This document shows, piece after piece, positions 1 through 10,021 of a stretch of 64,000 nucleotides of DNA. Source of the stretch: Melastoma dodecandrum (lineage: Eukaryota > Streptophyta > Magnoliopsida > Myrtales > Melastomataceae); NCBI GenBank assembly GCA_029817715.1, contig JARUPY010000539.1:843501-907500 (forward strand), written 5' to 3'. Under the pieces are notes generated by a model. That model saw only the letters and a list, made by a program, of their open reading frames with translations. It searched no databases and was not told where the DNA came from. Every line of letters starts with the position of its first letter. Positions within the stretch are counted from its first letter, which is position 1. Both the position numbers and the translations under genes were made by a program.

Positions 1-2225
1 GAAGGGGATTAAGATAGAGAAGAAGGATTGGGAGAAATTGCATATTCATATTGCTTCCTACAACAACTTCCCCACTGCGGCCGGATTGGCTTCCTCTGCT
101 GCTGGTTTCGCTTGTCTTGGTAAATTACTGTTTGGAATGCATTGAAATTTTTTTTTGTTTCTGGAATGCTTGAAAGATTAAGATTTTATTCGATAGGAAG
201 GGACAGGGGAGGTTTCTATTTGTAAAACCAAAATTTTTGGGGTTTTATGTCATCCAATTCAGAAAACGAGAGATGGTATTTTGAGATTGCTAACTGTCGC
301 TTGTGCCCCAGTTGTTTTCTTGCATTCTTGTTCTATATTTTGTTTTTAGTTTCTGTGGTTTTTTTTTTTGTTTGAAAGATATGGCTAAAACACCTCGTCA
401 TGTTGCAGTTTTTGCACTTGCAAATCTTATGAATGTGAAAGCAAGCCAGAGCCATCTATCGGCTATTGCAAGGTATCTCTTTGTACAGTCGATTGTGTTT
501 GATGTCCTATCAAAACCATTGATGTGTTTTACCGAGTTTCCATTGAGTTACCTGAAACGAAAAAGGCGAAATTGTCATTCTGTTTGTATAGATGAAAATT
601 AATTGTTGAGAAGTACTAACTAGTATTATGTCCAATAGGAAATATCGGGAGATGTTGAACCATATCATTTCAGCAGACAAGTAGACGTGGAAAACTTAAT
701 AATCTCATTTTTCCTTATTTTGGCAGGCAGGGATCAGGTAGTGCTTGTCGCAGTTTGTTCGGAGGATTTGTTAAATGGATCATGGGCAAAGTGAGTAATT
801 TATTATCCCCCATCTAATTAGAGAACTTCTATAAAAATGATAATCACATAGAAATGCTTTGAATTTGAAGGATGCTGATGGAGGCGACAGCGTTGCTGTC
901 CAACTTGCCGATGAGAACCACTGGAGTGATCTCGTCATTATTGTTGCCGTGGTAGGCTGTCTGTTGCGTAGTTAATTCGTGTTCTTTGGGAATTGTGGGA
1001 ACTTTCGTTGCTATATCCTTGGATGAAGGAGGCATGGACCGATGATGATTGATTACAGGTATCAGCACACCAGAAGGAAACTAGCAGCACATCAGGTATG
1101 CGTGAAACAGTTGAGACCAGTGCACTTTTGCAACACAGGGAGAAGGTATTTTTCCTTATTGCGTGTACCCTTTTACGATCAAGTTATTTTGTCTAGTGGC
1201 CTCTTTCTGCTCAAACTGATTATCTCGCCTAGAGGTTGATTAGGATTATTAGTTTTGTAACTTCATGTTAATTGTTTTCTTTTTGTAATTTGTCTAGGTA
1301 GTGGTACCAAAACGAATTGTAGAAATGGAGAAGGCAATCGAAGCTCGTGATTTTGCGTCTTTTGCACAACTTACCTGCGCAGATAGTAATCAGTTCCATG
1401 CAGTGTGTCTAGATACCACTCCGCCAATTTTTTACATGAATAATACATCTCACAGGCAAGTTTCGTTGATTCGATTCAACTTCTTGGGAAATTTCTTTTG
1501 ACTTATAGTTGATTCTTAACATTTAAATTGACAAAAATGAGAAGCGCAATTTCTGTCGGGGGTCTTCCTTAGGTTATGTTGTCTCCTTTTACAGGATTAT
1601 AAGCTGTATTGAAAAGTGGAACAAAGCCGAAGGAGCACCTCAGGTAACTTATTTTTGGGTTTAGAATGGAGGAAGTCGTTGGGGAGGATAGCTCCTATGT
1701 TGGGGTAGAAGGGTCTCGTCATGTTACAGGTCCGTTGAGAAAATCCGTCATGTCTGGTTTCGTTTATCAGGTTGCTTACACATTCGATGCTGGGCCGAAC
1801 GCAGTCATGGTAGCCCGTGACAGGAAGACTGCAGCGCTCTTGCTTCAAAGGATGCTGTACTACTTCCCTCCCCAGTCAGAATCTCACCTGGACAGGTAAA
1901 CTGATGCTGCCTCATTCATGCGTCTTTTTGAAAGAAGATATCTTTGATAAAAACGCCTTAGTCCAAATTTTAAACGGTTTCTTGCAATTTCTTCCTTAGC
2001 TATGTTGTCGGCGACAAGTCGATTCTGAAGGATGCCGGGATTGTTGGGATAAGCAATATAGAGGGTCTGCCGGTTCCCCCAGAAGTCAAGGACAGAGTCC
2101 CACCTCCCCCGAGAAGTAAAGGTGAAGTGAGCTATTTCATCTGCACCCGGATCGGACGTGGTCCTGTCTTGCTTACTGATGATGCTCAGGCCCTCCTCGA
2201 CCCCAACACCGGCCTACCCAAATAA
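1..2225 (+). CDS. MVD: Mevalonate diphosphate decarboxylase, 5'-truncated by window edge
   Basis: ATP-dependent decarboxylation of mevalonate 5-diphosphate to isopentenyl diphosphate, the last step of the mevalonate pathway. Nine exons can be joined in phase: 1-119, 409-472, 727-790, 871-951, 1059-1145, 1298-1455, 1595-1643, 1771-1895, 2000-2225. The first visible exon holds the GHMP-kinase-fold signature [19 protein letters not shown]. Further conserved blocks are [31 protein letters not shown] and [12 protein letters not shown]. The C-terminus ends LDPNTGLPK then TAA. The N-terminal part (substrate loop and start codon) lies left of the window. The intron after 1455 has a GC donor (CAG|GCAAGT). 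An AATAAA-like signal sits near 2392. The gene is convergent with the next one. Family assignment is firm from block order; exon ends are inferred from phase and consensus. Confidence 0.95.
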
Positions 2226-2455
2226 ACTCCTTTTTATGCAAGAGTACTTCCAACTTTTTACCGCGTTCGAGATTTGTTCACGGGCAAAGGCCTTTAGGAT
2301 CCTTGGTTGTGGTCTGTGCCGCGGTGTCATGGACTTAGAAGAGAACTTGGCAAAACTGTATTCCATTGAATGCTGGGCTTTACATTTCATAGAATAAAAG
2401 CTGCAATGTTATCCAAAGGTTGTGTGATTCTGCCTAAGCTTCAGAGTTCAATGTC

Positions 2456-3686
2456 TTAACGATCGTACAGGAGAGTTCGGACTATGGATTCGGACATTCC
2501 ATCTGCTTTCGGAAACATGTGTCCGGCCCCCGTGATCTCGTGGTACCTTATCCATGGGAGTTTCCCAACGATGTATCGCTGGAGTGAGATTGGCACGAGT
2601 GTATCTTCGTCTCCCTGCCACAGATGAACTGATCTGCCTTCCTCCTTGTTAGGAAAAGGGTCCTCGAGTTCCAAGGGGTCGAATTCCCATTTCCCGAAAC
2701 CGATCATCATGTCTCGACAGATCGACTCGAACTCCCCTTGCTGCTTGACCTCTGCCCTGTATGACTGTTGTTGTTCTGCAACGAGCTTCAGCGACAATTC
2801 CATGTCCTGACGGGACAGTCGTGGACTCCCGGCAAACACGCTCGACGGAGCAAACCAATTCTGGGTGTTCCACCAGTAATTCAGCCAGGGTGCGTGGTGA
2901 GCCACCCTTAACGCCCACTGATCCGACAGCGGTTGTTGGGCGTAAGCTTGGGTCGACAGGTTGGTTGGAAATCCTGGCCACCAGAAGTTAACTACGGGCG
3001 CGATAAGGACTGCTCCAGCTAACCTGCCATTAAATTACACCGAAGCGAAAGTCGAACCATCAGCACCATCTCGCTTTTGCATGATCATATACAGATAGTC
3101 GATCGATCACCTGTGAGGGATATACTTAAGGCAGCCCCAGACGGCCTGGCCTCCCATTGAGAATCCAGCAACGTAAAACCTTGCTCCTAGCCCCAACCTG
3201 TCACCGAGCTCCTCCATATCCAGGGCCAGGCTCTTCGTCGTCCTCTTCGGGTCAGGGTCGCTCTCGCCATACCCCGGCTTGTCAAACGACGCGACATACA
3301 CCCCCAATTCATCAATTATTTCCTAAAAAAATAAAAGAGAACCAAGGGAAGCGGATGTGGCCGCCAGACGTTAACTCATGCAGATCTCAGGAAAGTTCGA
3401 GAAAACTCCGAGCACGCACTGGGGGTGTATCGGTCGCGATGAGTGCCTCGTGCCTGCAGGAACCGAAACCATGAACGAATATAATCTTGTGGAGGGCTGC
3501 GTCTCTTGGCACCCCATGCTCCTTGTATGCCAAGTGCCTGCCGTCACGAAGCACGATCCTGGGAGCCGTGACCGGGGGGCCTCCGGGGGAACCGCAGAGC
3601 GACGGAGGCGGCGGTCGTAGGCTGCTGTACACCCATGCTGACAAGAGAACTAGTAGTACGGGTACAAACAAGGCCTGCTTGGACAT
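2456..3686 (-). CDS. Alpha/beta-hydrolase with N-terminal membrane anchor
   Basis: Three exons read on the minus strand: 3686-3420, 3322-3111, 3023-2456, giving about 348 residues in one frame. An N-terminal hydrophobic stretch (residues about 4-18, FVPVLLVLLSAWVY) suggests a signal anchor. The fold is shown by the oxyanion HGFGSCRH block, the FDKPGYGESDPDP block, and a nucleophile elbow GFSMGG (Ser, exon 2). An acid appears in GDEDTLVP and a catalytic His in GAGHMFP (exon 3), so the Ser-Asp-His triad is complete. It belongs to the plant-specific alpha/beta-hydrolase superfamily; the substrate is unknown. The start at 3686 (MSKQALF) is preferred over an upstream in-frame ATG at 3746 because the extension is a charged low-complexity run copied from a CT-rich leader. 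Confidence 0.9.
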
Positions 3687-3696
3687 TTGGAAGCTA

Positions 3697-3722
3697 TATC
3701 TCTCTCTATCTCTCTCTCTCTG
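3697..3722. repeat. CT microsatellite in 5' leader
   Basis: A run of CT dinucleotides interrupted by single A/T bases lies just upstream of the hydrolase start, on the opposite strand a GA tract. Such tracts are common in plant 5' untranslated regions. Confidence 0.8.
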
Positions 3723-3799
3723 TTCCTTTTGGTTTGTTTCAATCATTGTCTTTGTCCAAACTGGGGTGGTGGGGTGGTGCTTCTTAAAATAACGTGGAA

Positions 3800-4420
3800 C
3801 TGCCGGTAACCAAAGTTGACGCCTGACCTGTCCGACCTTTCATTATAGCCAAATAGAAGTGCTTCTAGAAAGAGGCTTTGTCTTAATCGGGGATAGCGAA
3901 TATCTCATGCTGCCAATTTCGTCCATGGCAGTAGTACGAGAAGAAAACTGTACAGGAGGACAGCGGCCGGAGTGCTCGGCTAGCGCCTCACCCGACTTCC
4001 TAACGGGCTCGGCAAACAGCCTCAGCATCGCGTTCTCTTAACTGGTATTCTCTCGGTACCTCTGGCGAAGATAACCGCCATCCTCCTCCATGATCGTGCA
4101 TCTTCCAAACGAAAGAGATCCATACACGCGGAAAAGACAGATCGATCGGACGCTGTGTGATATCACATGCGAGATTCATTTCTCGTAGTAGTTCACTCCG
4201 ACCATCGACCGAAGACAAAAAGGATTGAAACCATTTTCGACTAGATTCCTACTCCTCTCACGTCAGCTCGCGCCAGAGGCAGTAATAAGACTGCCACTGC
4301 CATGATTCTCTTTCGAAGTTGCGAAATTTATGGGATGTGAAAATGGAAGGAATATTAAGTTTAGAGTCCAAAAAACAAACTCTGTTAAATCACTTTTTCC
4401 ATTTGTAAAGATGGATTTCA
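3800..4420. other. Spacer without recognisable gene
   Basis: Probable promoter region of the hydrolase (which reads leftwards) and 3' flank of the next gene. Short open frames here are without family resemblance. No repeat structure was seen. Confidence 0.5.
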
Positions 4421-4515
4421 TTTGTGAACCATGAAGTTGGGACTATTACATTCATTCTGCTGATCTTTCGCTCTTATCACACCGGCCGGATAACCAACAA
4501 GACTTCTATAAATCT

Positions 4516-5009
4516 TTATTTCGGGTAAGGCAGAATCTCCCCAGTCGTAGACAGATACTCCTCCCCCGTGAGGGGAATGTAAGGAGAAGGGACTGGAGCA
4601 GGGCCAGCAGCAGGAGGGCCGGTGTTCCAACCGAAAGCAGCACCAGGACTTGGGCAGCTAGGTGACGCCAGGGACTCTTTCTTCGCAATGACCTCTGACA
4701 GCTTCTTGCTGATCTCAGCAATACGGGCCTCGTTCTTCTTCCGGAGATCCTTGATCGTGTGCCACAGCCTCGCGTTCTCTCGCTGCATCTCTTGGGCTCT
4801 CTTGAAAAGTTCCGTCTTTCCCTCGTCCATAAATGCTGTAATCTACGCGAAAAGGGGAAGTTCATTCGTAACCGGTTATCATATCCGGTAATCCGGCGGA
4901 GAAGAGCACACATCAACAGTAAAACACCTGCAACCCGAACGGAGAAAAAGACGCACATGCTTAAAAGAGTCCACGCCGTGAAAACCGGCCGGAGTAAAAG
5001 AGTAGGCAT
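4516..5009 (-). CDS. Small single-pass membrane protein with coiled coil (unrecognised family)
   Basis: Two exons, 5009-4928 and 4835-4516, join in phase (GTT GCA G|CA TTT ATG) to about 133 residues. The N-terminus (MPTLLLRPVFTAWTLLSMCV) is a hydrophobic anchor. It is followed by a highly charged helix, residues about 30-80, with blocks DEGKTELFKRAQEMQ and LWHTIKDLRKKNEARI, typical of a coiled coil. The tail is Pro/Gly-rich and ends GEILPYPK. An in-frame ATG at 5177 would add 56 residues rich in Ser, Phe and Ala. Without the splice, the second exon alone still reads from MDEGKTE at 4830 (104 residues), so the membrane segment depends on the inferred intron. I do not recognise the family with certainty and assign no function. 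Confidence 0.6.
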
Positions 5010-5639
5010 ATCTAAAAGAGTTAAAAAAAAACGCTCGCAGCTCAACCGGAACGAGAAAAGAGACGCGACGAGGTTAAAGACTCCGCGGGACGCGCATGGA
5101 AAGCTGGCCGGAGAGGAAGTAAAGAATGCCGCAAGGGACGCCACAGACCTTGCAGGAACCACGACTACTACTGTCAAGTGAGGGGGCGCGCAGAATCCAT
5201 TGCCGGAGCACTCTCATTTATAGTGGTGGAGGAAAGACACGCGAAAAATGGCAAGGCTAAGGGAAAGCAAGGCCAACCCCAGAGTAACGCGAAATGGACA
5301 ACGTGGGCAAGGGCGTGAAACTGATACGCTGTAAGAAAAAAAAAAAAAAACTTTTTCTTTAATTAGTTGCAGATTTCCTATTTAAACATTAACTAACTGT
5401 TTCTCAAACTCATGCCTTCTCGTAAAAAAAATCATTAAAATAATTTTTTATTGAGGATGAGTAGAAATAAATTTATTGTCGGTTTTCTCTAATTAATCCT
5501 CCCAAAATTTTAGATTTGATATAAGGTTATATTTTTGCATGAAAATAAAGGCAAAAGAGACCTTCGACCAAACATAAAGGCCAGTCCTGAAACAAGAAGA
5601 CAAGCCCCCCACAATCTTGATGATTCATTAGGACGAGTG

Positions 5640-6180
5640 TTTCACCTCTCATACCATTAGATATCGAAAATGCCTCGAATATCGTCATCATATGCAGCAG
5701 CCAACTTAATACGATCGACATACCCGAAGGACCTGTCTACTTCTTCTATCTGCATATATATTCGAGTAAATGGTGGTCTCTCAGCGTCGATGAAGGTCCA
5801 GCATGCCGAGGTACGCCCGCCTGCCAAATTTACTCCATTTCAAGTTCCATCGGGGGTCTTCACGTCAGCAAAGATAATGCATCGGCAAGGGATGAAAATG
5901 GTACCCTCATCTGAACCCGGCGCGAGTATTTCAAAGGACTGTATTTCCATGCCATTCTATCGTCATCATCGCGAAGGATCCACGCGATCAATGGGGGGTT
6001 ACCTCATCTGTCATGTTACAGATCCTTGTAGTTGCTTCCAACCGTCAACAGTTGGAATCAGGAGCTGCTTCTTAGCCAAGAAAGGAGAGTGCAATGTGTC
6101 TGATGACAGACTCCCCAATCAAAAGAGCCGCATCTCCACCTCGGCTCTTGATGCCTGCAATCCTGAAGGGAAGTTTTAAG
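5640..6180 (-). pseudogene. Degenerate coding trace, unidentified
   Basis: On the minus strand from about 5812 to 5666 one frame reads 49 residues of protein-like composition, including the blocks ACWTFIDAERPPFTRIYMQ and FGYVDRIKLAAAYDDDIRG, ending in TAA. Upstream in the same frame, FEILAPGSDEGTIFIPCRC runs into a TGA. A third block near 6150-6060 reads IKSRGGDAALLIGESVIRH. These pieces look like exons or a decayed gene, but no complete frame can be joined and I do not recognise the family. The plus-strand open frame over the same stretch has less natural composition. It could also hold terminal exons of the R3H gene to the right. Confidence 0.3.
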
Positions 6181-6238
6181 GCCCCGACGGCCAGGGCAAA
6201 TTTTAAGGTCGGGTTCCCGTTGGCAGGATTGCAGGCAT
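6151..6238. repeat. Inverted repeat / hairpin
   Basis: Two perfect 15-bp arms, ATGCCTGCAATCCTG at 6151-6165 and its reverse complement at 6224-6238, flank a 58-bp loop that itself contains TTTTAAGG twice. The size fits a small foldback element or a hairpin transcript. There is no further evidence of either. Confidence 0.6.
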
Positions 6239-6676
6239 TGCCTGAGCCCCTCGCAGGGGCCGGGATCATCCAAAATTCGCATCATTTTGCTGTTGATGAT
6301 GAAACTGCATGAAGAATCACAATAATGACTTCACCAAGCAAGAAGCACAAATTAATTATGCCAATCAAGACCGCATATTTCTTGGGTCCAACGACCCTTC
6401 CAGTTGCTATAATATTATAAATAAAATTGTGTTTACATTAGAATACACATGGTCTATTAAGTGACTATGAGCTCATGACTCACGTGTACTACAAACCACA
6501 TAGTAAGATCATGTTACTACAATTGTGATACTGATACAGAGAATTAGTAACTAATTAATGTCATTCAACCTAGGAACTTCAAAATTACGCCTTGTGATCT
6601 GTTAGTTGCATGTTCAAGGGTGTTAAAATAATCCCATGGGGAATACGCACAGAAATATTTTGTCATTAAAATTTCT

Positions 6677-9256
6677 TCAATGGACTAATACCTGCGTAAA
6701 TTGTTGCATGTGCTCATGAGGATCGACAAAAGGCAACCCAGGTTGCTGACAGGTATACTGTGATGAAGGGAGATAAGCAGAGGATGAGCGTGGACCAGCA
6801 GGATTTGGGCTGTACTGTGCAATTATGCCTGGATGACCATATGCAATTCCAGCACGACTAGATGGTGCAGTCCAAGATCCAGGTAAGTGTTGAGGCAAAG
6901 AACAAGTCTGGTGGTCAGGGGATGCCTGAGGTCTGGCAGCAGATCCAAGCTGTGGAAATTCTGTGTTATAGTTCAATGCAGATGCGTATAATGGCTGGAC
7001 AGTGAATGGTCCCCCACTAAAGCCAAATCCTGGGTCAAATCTTTGCATGTATCTGAAAATGAAATACACTCAACAAACAGCTGGCAACAATAATCATTGC
7101 ATGGAAAATAGGTCTGTTTTAAAAGGGTAAGTTCCGCCAAACATTTGAGATGGACCATATCCTTCCGTCGCTTGTATTACAATCAAATATAAAACCCAGC
7201 AACAACATTACTCAGAACAGAATGAAGCACTGGGCATAACGAGGCAGTGGCCTTTTCTCATCTTGCAGATGACAGTCTACAGAATGAATGATCTTTGAAA
7301 GAACAGACATTTTCATTGAAACTTCTACCTTTTATGGAATTAGAATTGAAAAACAAGCATTACCAGGCATTGACCCAGAGCCAAACTAAACAATAAGTAT
7401 ATTTTTTACTAGGTGAAAAGCAAATGGTTTGTTAACACTTGGATACTAAATTCAAAGAGGACAACAGCAATGTCCCCTCAAAAAAAAGCAAAGTATCAGA
7501 ACAGACACAGAAGAAAATGACAGTGATGAGAAAAATATCCGTCAACCTGTCATAGCTCCGATCATAATCAGGATCTTTGTGATCTACTTCTCGGTCTCAA
7601 AATATGGCCACCCGATTGTTTGGTCCATATCTACCAATAGGATCCTTCTCTGAACTACTTCTACTCAGCCCACTGCTATTTGCAGATGAATCGCCTAAGC
7701 CCCTTCCCAGGTTCACATTTACTAAAGAAGATCCCCTTGCCTTCTCCTCTGTCCTAGAAATTCCAATAGGACATTGCTGAGTGCTGGATCTTTCTTGGTA
7801 TCTCATTACTGTCTCTGGCATCCTGCTAACCTCAGCATTGAAGCGGCTAGAGTTAAATATCTGAGCACGAGCTCGATTATAGTCTTCTTTCCTTTCCTCC
7901 ATGCTCTTGGAGCTATTCGAATTAAAAGAACCCGAATTCAAAGTGTTTGAATTCTGATATCTTTTCTGAGGTCTCTGCTTAATGGCAACTTTGACCACAT
8001 TCTGGTCAGGAGATGGTAAACTTACAGGTATGTCAGCTAATCGTATGGACGGCATCCTACACTCTGCTGTTTTTCGCACAATTATCCGAGAATTGGAGCC
8101 ATCTGGGAAATTACTGTCCAGCAACACCGTGGATGGCAGACAGTAGTGCTGAGCAACACGGTGTGCAGCCAGCCTCAAGTAAGAGGTTGGTAGCTGCTGA
8201 AACTCCATTTGCTGCTGAGTTGGATCACGGATGAAATTCAACATGTCTTGCTCCATTCGAAGGACTAAAACAGGACAACAGGGATAAATCAAGTTGCAGG
8301 AATAGAGGACGAGATTACATGATAATGAAAAACTTCAGCAACTAACACTTGCTGGAGAAAGATGCAAAATGACTTCAAATGCACAATAAGGACCCTCTCC
8401 CCAGGAAAAAAAATCTACGACGGGACATATTGTGGCCATCAAATGCTTATGCTACACTCCACGTCGCATCTTCTATGCACAAGCATTACAAAAGAAACAC
8501 CAACAAAAACACTAGAAGTTCTGTTGAATCATCTAAAGCAATATAAAGAGGCAAACCATTGCACCTGCACTCTCCAGGCAAACATGCCAAAAATGGAAAA
8601 CCCAATTAAAAGACAACAGCATGAAGTCATCCCAAAAAGAAACTCTGTGCACACATAATCACCGGTCCAGGCAGAAAAAGATTGGTGCACACACTCATAA
8701 CGGCACTACACTACACTCGGCACATTCAAAACAATAGTCGGCCTCACCACTTCCTGAACAGAAAGAGAGCACAGAGCTACTCAGCAATGAAGATGACAGG
8801 TCAGACAAACTTGTTATGATAAAGGACTAGCAACCGTCGTGGAGCTGGATTTAATCCACTCGAGTCAACTACTTACTCAAATATAGCTCATATCTTAGGC
8901 AGCCTCTACCACCTTAGCTCCATCGCCATCACAAACCGCCACTTCCACAGGCAACTCGAAGAAATCCACAACTCACCGGAAAGCCGTTCCCGTGGATTCT
9001 GCAGCGCCTCGCGGAGGAACTGATCGATCCGCTCGAGCATGTCCTCCTCGACCTTCTCGACGCCAGGAGCATCCCCTACAGCGGCCTTGTGCGGAGGAGC
9101 AGAGACAGCAGCCGCGGAGGCGAGGTCATCCTCCTCTTCATCCGCCTCCCGGTCCTGCTTCTTCGCGGAGAGCATCAAACGCTTCATGGACTCGTCCAAG
9201 TCGGCCACCTCCCAAGAATCGGGGGGAGCCAGCCCGCCATCCGGGAGGCCCGACAT
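6677..9256 (-). pseudogene. R3H-SUZ domain RNA-binding protein, with in-frame stop
   Basis: Single-stranded nucleic-acid-binding protein of the plant R3H/SUZ family. Exons run 9256-8977, 8264-7547 and 7052 to about 6692, ending either at the TGA at 6677 by reading through the last donor or in an unseen exon. Exon 1 encodes an acidic N-terminus (MSGLPDGGLAPPDSWEV). Exon 2 carries the R3H core (LRLAAHRVAQHYCL), the SUZ block (IIVRKTAECRMPSIRLADIP) and a Ser/Asn-rich linker. Exon 3 is rich in Pro, Gln and Tyr. In exon 2, the conserved block NRVAIF-DREVDHKDPDYDRSYD is broken by TGA at 7599-7597 where the family has Arg (CGA). This is either a real nonsense change, a base error, or a signal for a shortened product that still keeps R3H and SUZ. 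The long intron 8265-8976 holds nothing else seen. Confidence 0.85.
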
Positions 9257-10021
9257 GATCTAATCGGGCCCGGCTAGGGTTTGGAGGCAACGGAAGGGAC
9301 GAAGTGGGGAAGACGACGGATTGGAGGTACAACGATGAACGAACGCTGTTGATGATGATGTACGTGGATGGATGGATGGGAGGGAGATTAAAAATGATAG
9401 CTTGAGTGATTGGATATTGCTTTACGCGGAGGCTTTGTTTGGTTAAAGACTTATTGGGTTTTGGTTGGAGTGGAAGGCAAAACATGAACCCAACCAAACA
9501 TGACTTAGGCCGAGGCAGACCATTATGTCTTTTTCAGACAGGGGGCTGAAGTGAAGTGAAGCAGCCTCGAGTTTTGTCCCTCTCCCCGCCGCAGATATTT
9601 TCCTCTTTTCCACACTTTTGAGTACTACTCGCTTTGAGTCTGAGCGGAGGATGTGGGTCGATACATCGCTTTCAGTGGTGGGGGGAGGATGAAGTTTTAG
9701 CTGAAAAGAAAGAGCAACGACTACATCCAAGCTATCTTCTACGTGACGTGATCCTTTTGTCCGAACACGACCCCAGTCCCAGATGCCAAGGATAGCTTTG
9801 GCTTTACTTCCATAAAGGAGTTGGGGAGGAACAGGAACAAGACGAGGAAGAGGAAACTTCCCTATCCAAGTTGCATCGGCTTTCTTACTTTTCTTTTTTT
9901 GTCTGCTGTTTCCGTCCTTTTCAAACGTTGCAGAATAAAAACAGGGGAAAGAACAGAGCAGCCACCCCCTCGTCCATCCCCTGTATATTATATAGATTGA
10001 ACTCTGGCGGGATCGGCCGAG
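9257..10021. promoter_or_regulatory. Divergent promoter region of R3H and MFS genes
   Basis: The two neighbours start 765 bp apart in opposite directions. The stretch has a TATA-like run (TATATTATATAG near 9984-9995) close upstream of the MFS start. A long minus-strand open frame runs through this region but looks non-coding. Confidence 0.5.

Noticed and set aside
4506..5177. 223-codon minus-strand open frame as a single protein
   Set aside because: After residue 83 it runs antisense-like Arg/Ser-rich sequence, while the coiled-coil frame is better explained by a splice into the other phase.
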